Under the pieces are notes generated by a model. That model searched no databases. It was given only the letters and a program-made list of their open reading frames with translations, and was not told the origin of the DNA. Shown here one piece after another: positions 5,005-6,562 of a DNA stretch of 6,562 nt; positions within the stretch are counted from its first letter, which is position 1, and the number at the start of each line of letters is the position of its first letter. Source of the DNA: Comamonadaceae bacterium (GTDB taxonomy: Bacteria; Pseudomonadota; Gammaproteobacteria; Burkholderiales; Burkholderiaceae_C); NCBI GenBank assembly GCA_947455585.1, contig CANGOY010000108.1:1-6562 (forward strand), in the 5' to 3' direction. Made by a program: the position numbers and the translations under genes.

Positions 5005-6504
5005 ATGCAACAAGACATCCTCATCAACTGGTCGCCTCAAGAAACCCGCGTTGCGGTGGTAGAAACTGGCGCGGTGCAAGAGCTACACGTCGAGCGCACG
5101 CTTGAGCGCGGCTTGGTGGGCAATGTGTACTTGGGCAAAGTGGCGCGCGTGCTGCCGGGCATGCAATCGGCGTTCATCGACATTGGCCTTGAGCGTGCCG
5201 CGTTTTTGCATGTGGCCGACCTGATGAGCAGTGTGGCCGCACGACACGCCGACGACAAGGGCGAGCCAGCCGCAGTCGTGCCGATTGAAAAGCAAGTATT
5301 TGAAGGTCAGTCGTTGTTGGTGCAAGTCATCAAAGACCCGATTGGCACCAAAGGCGCGCGCTTGTCCTCGCAAATCAGCATTGCAGGCCGCTTGCTGGTG
5401 TTCTTGCCGCAAGACCAACACATTGGCGTGTCCCAAAAAATCCCGTTTGAGCAACGCGAGGCTTTGCGTCAACGTCTACAAGCTTTGGCCGAAGCCGCTG
5501 CACAAGACGGCAAAACAGGCAATCAAACGGGTGGCTTTATCCTGCGCACCAATGGCGAAGACGCCAGTGATGCCGAACTGGGCGAAGACATTGCGTACTT
5601 GCGCAAGACGTGGGCGCGTATCAAAGAAGCCGCTACCCGCTTGCCCCCCAAATCGCTGCTCCACCAAGACCTGAGTTTGCTGCAACGCGTGTTGCGCGAC
5701 TTGGTAAGCGAGACCACGCAAACCATCCGCATCGACTCGGCCGAGCAGTTCAAAAAACTGCAAACCTTTGGACAAGAGTTCATGCCAAGCGCGGTGGACA
5801 AGCTGCAGCTGTACAAAGGCGAGCGCCCAATTTTTGACCTCTTCAACATTGATGAAGAAGTGGGCAAGGCCTTGGGCCGCCGTGTGGAGCTGAAGTCTGG
5901 CGGCTACCTCATCGTGGACCAAACGGAGGCCCTGACCACGGTGGACGTGAACACTGGCGGCTTTGTGGGTGCACGCAACTTTGACGAAACCATTTTCAAA
6001 ACCAACCTTGAAGCAGCTGGTGCGATTGCCCGCCAACTGCGCTTGCGCAACCTAGGCGGCATCGTCATTGCCGACTTCATCGACATGACGCGCGAAGACC
6101 ACCGCGAAGCCGTGCTGGCCGAGTTCCGCAAACAACTCGCCCGCGACCGCGTGAAGACGATGGTGAGCGGCTATTCAGCGTTGGGCCTGGTCGAGATGAC
6201 GCGCAAGCGCACCCGCGAATCGCTGGCCCACATGCTGTGCGAGCCATGCCCTGTCTGTGACGGCAAAGGCAGCGTGAAAACTGCGCGCACGGTGACGTAT
6301 GACATCCTGCGCGAAATTTTGCGTGAGGCCCGTCAGTTCAACCCACGCGAGTTCCGTGTGATTGCATCGCCCGATGTGATTGATGTGTTGCTTGACGAAG
6401 AAAGCCAGCACTTGGCTGGCTTGAGCGACTTCATTGGTAAGCCCATCTCTTTGCAGGCTGAAGGGGCGATGTCGCAAGAGCAGTACGACATCGTTTTGCT
6501 TTGA
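5005..6504 (+). CDS. rng: Ribonuclease G
   Basis: RNase G is a cytosolic endoribonuclease of the RNase E/G family that cuts single-stranded AU-rich sites. It matures the 5' end of 16S rRNA and degrades some mRNAs. The protein has 499 residues (E. coli 489) and lacks the long C-terminal scaffold of RNase E, which supports rng rather than rne. The N-terminus MQQDILINWSPQETRVAVVE leads into an S1 RNA-binding domain (about 37-125) with GNVYLGKVARVLPGMQSAFIDIG and VQVIKDPIGTKGARL. The 5'-sensor region follows, with RVLRDLV (228-234). The DNase I-like catalytic part has metal ligands Asp314 in TTVDVNTG and Asp357 in IADFIDM, with GYSALGLVEMTRKRTRES (389-406) after them. Cys415-P-V-Cys418 is the Zn-link that pairs subunits. 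The ATG at 5005 is preceded by GGA at 4995-4997, 7 bases upstream. The frame is open farther back into maf, but that part is only overlap. Confidence 0.97.
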   Translation: MQQDILINWSPQETRVAVVETGAVQELHVERTLERGLVGNVYLGKVARVLPGMQSAFIDIGLERAAFLHVADLMSSVAARHADDKGEPAAVVPIEKQVFEGQSLLVQVIKDPIGTKGARLSSQISIAGRLLVFLPQDQHIGVSQKIPFEQREALRQRLQALAEAAAQDGKTGNQTGGFILRTNGEDASDAELGEDIAYLRKTWARIKEAATRLPPKSLLHQDLSLLQRVLRDLVSETTQTIRIDSAEQFKKLQTFGQEFMPSAVDKLQLYKGERPIFDLFNIDEEVGKALGRRVELKSGGYLIVDQTEALTTVDVNTGGFVGARNFDETIFKTNLEAAGAIARQLRLRNLGGIVIADFIDMTREDHREAVLAEFRKQLARDRVKTMVSGYSALGLVEMTRKRTRESLAHMLCEPCPVCDGKGSVKTARTVTYDILREILREARQFNPREFRVIASPDVIDVLLDEESQHLAGLSDFIGKPISLQAEGAMSQEQYDIVLL

Positions 6505-6562
6505 CCAGCTCACGTCGCGGTCAGTGGCTCATACGGCGCCATCACGGCCCGCAGGGACGTTA
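6505..6562. other. 3' flank of rng, no callable gene
   Basis: The final 58 bases show no start codon with a usable frame on the + strand and no hairpin plus T-run that would mark a Rho-independent terminator. On the - strand one frame is open from the window edge to a TGA at 6512-6510. It would give a short C-terminal tail (TSLRAVMAPYEPLTAT) with mostly G or C in third positions. That could be the end of a gene converging on rng, but 16 codons are too few to decide. Confidence 0.3.

Noticed and set aside
5476..6036. 186-codon - strand frame opposite rng
   Set aside because: It is a shadow of the conserved RNase G catalytic region with no recognisable domain of its own.
1..6562. Mobile element, CRISPR array, tRNA/rRNA gene, toxin-antitoxin or defence system
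   Set aside because: Every stretch of coding length is taken by recognised housekeeping genes on one strand. No transposase, terminal inverted repeats, spaced direct repeats or cloverleaf sequence was seen.

Overview
The window is a dense stretch of housekeeping genes, all on the + strand. They read as the 3' part of purD, a PlsC-type lysophospholipid acyltransferase, hemF, nadD, rsfS, rlmH, maf (YhdE type) and rng. The gene set, the order nadD-rsfS-rlmH-maf-rng, the protein sequences and the moderately GC-rich codon use with many TTG leucines suggest a betaproteobacterium of the Burkholderiales, most likely a Comamonadaceae member of the Rhodoferax/Limnohabitans kind. This placement is inferred from remembered family sequences, not from a search. 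HemF needs molecular oxygen, so the organism can probably respire aerobically.

Layout: purD (1-787, start outside the window) is followed by a 55-base gap, the only intergenic space here large enough for a promoter. The acyltransferase (843-1499) and hemF (1507-2439) are 7 bases apart. nadD (2430-3047) has no ATG start: it must begin at a TTG inside the end of hemF. rsfS (3053-3871) follows after 5 bases and overlaps rlmH (3868-4335) by ATGA. maf (4353-4979) starts 17 bases after rlmH, or possibly at a GTG overlapping the rlmH stop. rng (5005-6504) follows after 25 bases. The last 58 bases hold no gene that can be called. No gap exceeds 55 bases, apart from the final 58, so transcription as one operon from about 800 onward is the simplest reading.

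Functionally the window joins purine, heme and NAD synthesis with ribosome and nucleotide maintenance. RsfS blocks subunit joining at the large subunit, RlmH modifies 23S rRNA helix 69, RNase G processes rRNA and mRNA, and Maf removes non-canonical or excess nucleotides. In E. coli rsfS-rlmH lie beside mrdAB and maf-rng beside mreBCD. Here the two halves are directly joined, without cell-shape genes between them.

The one clearly unusual product is RsfS. After a normal domain of about 118 residues it carries about 150 residues of low-complexity, strongly basic Ala/Lys/Pro tail like a bacterial histone H1, with a Ser/Arg-rich middle and 15-base tandem repeats. I see no mobile element, CRISPR array, RNA gene, phage gene or defence system, and no evidence for a wholly new multi-gene system.
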